This document shows positions 63,502 through 64,000 of a DNA stretch of 64,000 nucleotides, one piece after another. Each line of letters opens with the position of its first letter. The first letter of the stretch is position 1. The position numbers and the translations under genes are program-made. The notes beneath the pieces were generated by a model. It saw only the letters and a program-made list of their open reading frames with translations, had not been told where the DNA came from and ran no database searches. Location: positions 62,001 to 126,000 of the forward strand of contig NMRA01000391.1 of the NCBI GenBank assembly GCA_002633005.1. Direction: 5' to 3'. The DNA comes from Phoronis australis. Taxonomy: Eukaryota > Phoronida > Phoronidae.

Positions 63502-64000
63502 GTGGCCATTGCTGGCTTCTCAACATTTGCACTCACCAATACTTCAAAGGCATTACAAATTGTATCTAATGAGACATACTTTGTTTCAGTTTTATATAAG
63601 CATTGGTTAGGATGAGAATAATTCATTTTGAAATAGAACACAGAATGATAAACGTCTACATGGCAACTCGCCCCGGCGCCAATCCCAACTTAGTCAAGAG
63701 CTCATAGGTCGGATCATTAGGTTTCACAGATATAGATAGTTCTTTGGTAAGCTGGAATTTGTCAGAGAAATCATTGTCGACGAAAAGCTGGCCACAGACA
63801 CGGAGATGTTTCACAGCCTCATATTTGCTATTAACAGCATACCTTTCATTCTTCACTACGGCGAGCCACTTTCTAAGCATTTCGGGCTCTCGAGTAAGTC
63901 GAAAAAACGCTATACATGCTTTCTTCACAGCTTCATAGTTCGGACAAGCGGAAACGATGCACTGCAACATAGCGGCATTCACTCTTCAGACGAACCACTG
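63502..64000. repeat. Duplicated block of at least 0.5 kb, second copy, cut by the window end
   Basis: Matches 62291-62789. It begins one base after the N at 63501. Confidence 0.9.
63656..63970 (-). CDS. THAP-domain protein, 104 residues, zinc-ligand histidine replaced
   Basis: An open frame from ATG (63970) to TAG (63656). Features of a THAP finger: Cys4-x4-Cys9 with Pro-Asn-Tyr after the second cysteine, Phe-Phe-Arg then Arg-Glu-Pro, Lys-Trp at 34-35, and Val-Cys-Gly-Gln at 58-61. The expected C-x2-H ends in Leu62 (codon CTT, 63787-63785), so the fourth zinc ligand is missing; a single base change from CAT would explain it. The C-terminal Leu-Ala-Pro-Gly region is where the family's AVPTIF-type motif lies. 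THAP proteins are DNA-binding and often transposon-derived. The start was chosen because the family usually begins two to six residues before the first cysteine. It may be one exon of a longer gene beyond the window, or a decaying transposon piece. Confidence 0.6.
   Translation of the reverse strand: MLQCIVSACPNYEAVKKACIAFFRLTREPEMLRKWLAVVKNERYAVNSKYEAVKHLRVCGQLFVDNDFSDKFQLTKELSISVKPNDPTYELLTKLGLAPGRVAM

Noticed and set aside
1-64000. CRISPR arrays, bacterial operons, riboswitches or prophage
   Set aside because: The window is intron-bearing animal DNA; the tandem repeats lack regular repeat-spacer organisation.

Overview
The window is animal nuclear DNA. Genes have introns with GT/AG borders, intergenic DNA is AT-leaning and rich in repeats, and there is no operon-like packing. 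The palindrome TAGGCCTA occurs more often than expected by chance. That, the many foldback (MITE-like) elements and the tRNA-derived repeats suggest a marine invertebrate, perhaps a deuterostome; the taxonomic guess is inference only.

Layout. (1) 2992-7901, plus strand: the last six exons of a type I membrane protein, with an extracellular region, one C-terminal transmembrane helix and a short tail. Its 5' part is not resolved here and the family is not recognised with certainty. (2) 7.9-15 kb: no convincing gene, but two copies of a short inverted-repeat element and two minisatellites; a third element copy lies in an intron of gene 1. (3) 15078-22299, minus strand: a complete six-exon model of a 445-residue, membrane-anchored METTL24-like protein. 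It carries two successive methyltransferase-like units, and both have lost the usual acidic motif residues. (4) 27649-47920, plus strand: a complete 23-coding-exon gene for the DEAH-box RNA helicase DHX57. The spliced frame closes exactly at 1392 residues, and all helicase motifs, the CCCH zinc finger, and the UBA and RWD regions are present. (5) 48-64 kb: mostly repeats, with one probable promoter and first coding exon (about 54.68-55.14 kb, plus strand), a broken THAP-domain sequence (59.3-59.6 kb) and two copies of a small THAP-domain ORF on the minus strand (62.4-62.8 and 63.66-63.97 kb).

Three single N characters (21091, 59833, 63501) are each bordered by near-identical duplicated blocks of about 220, 1340 and at least 500 bp. 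They look like contig joins where overlapping or allelic ends were not merged, so copy numbers near them should not be trusted.

The most unusual items are the tandem, probably catalytically dead METTL24-like protein; a decaying tandem array made from the last coding exon of DHX57; an eight-unit array in a DHX57 intron that repeats only the 5' half of a tRNA-derived element; and THAP-domain relics in which three lysine codons have become stops or the zinc-binding histidine has become leucine.
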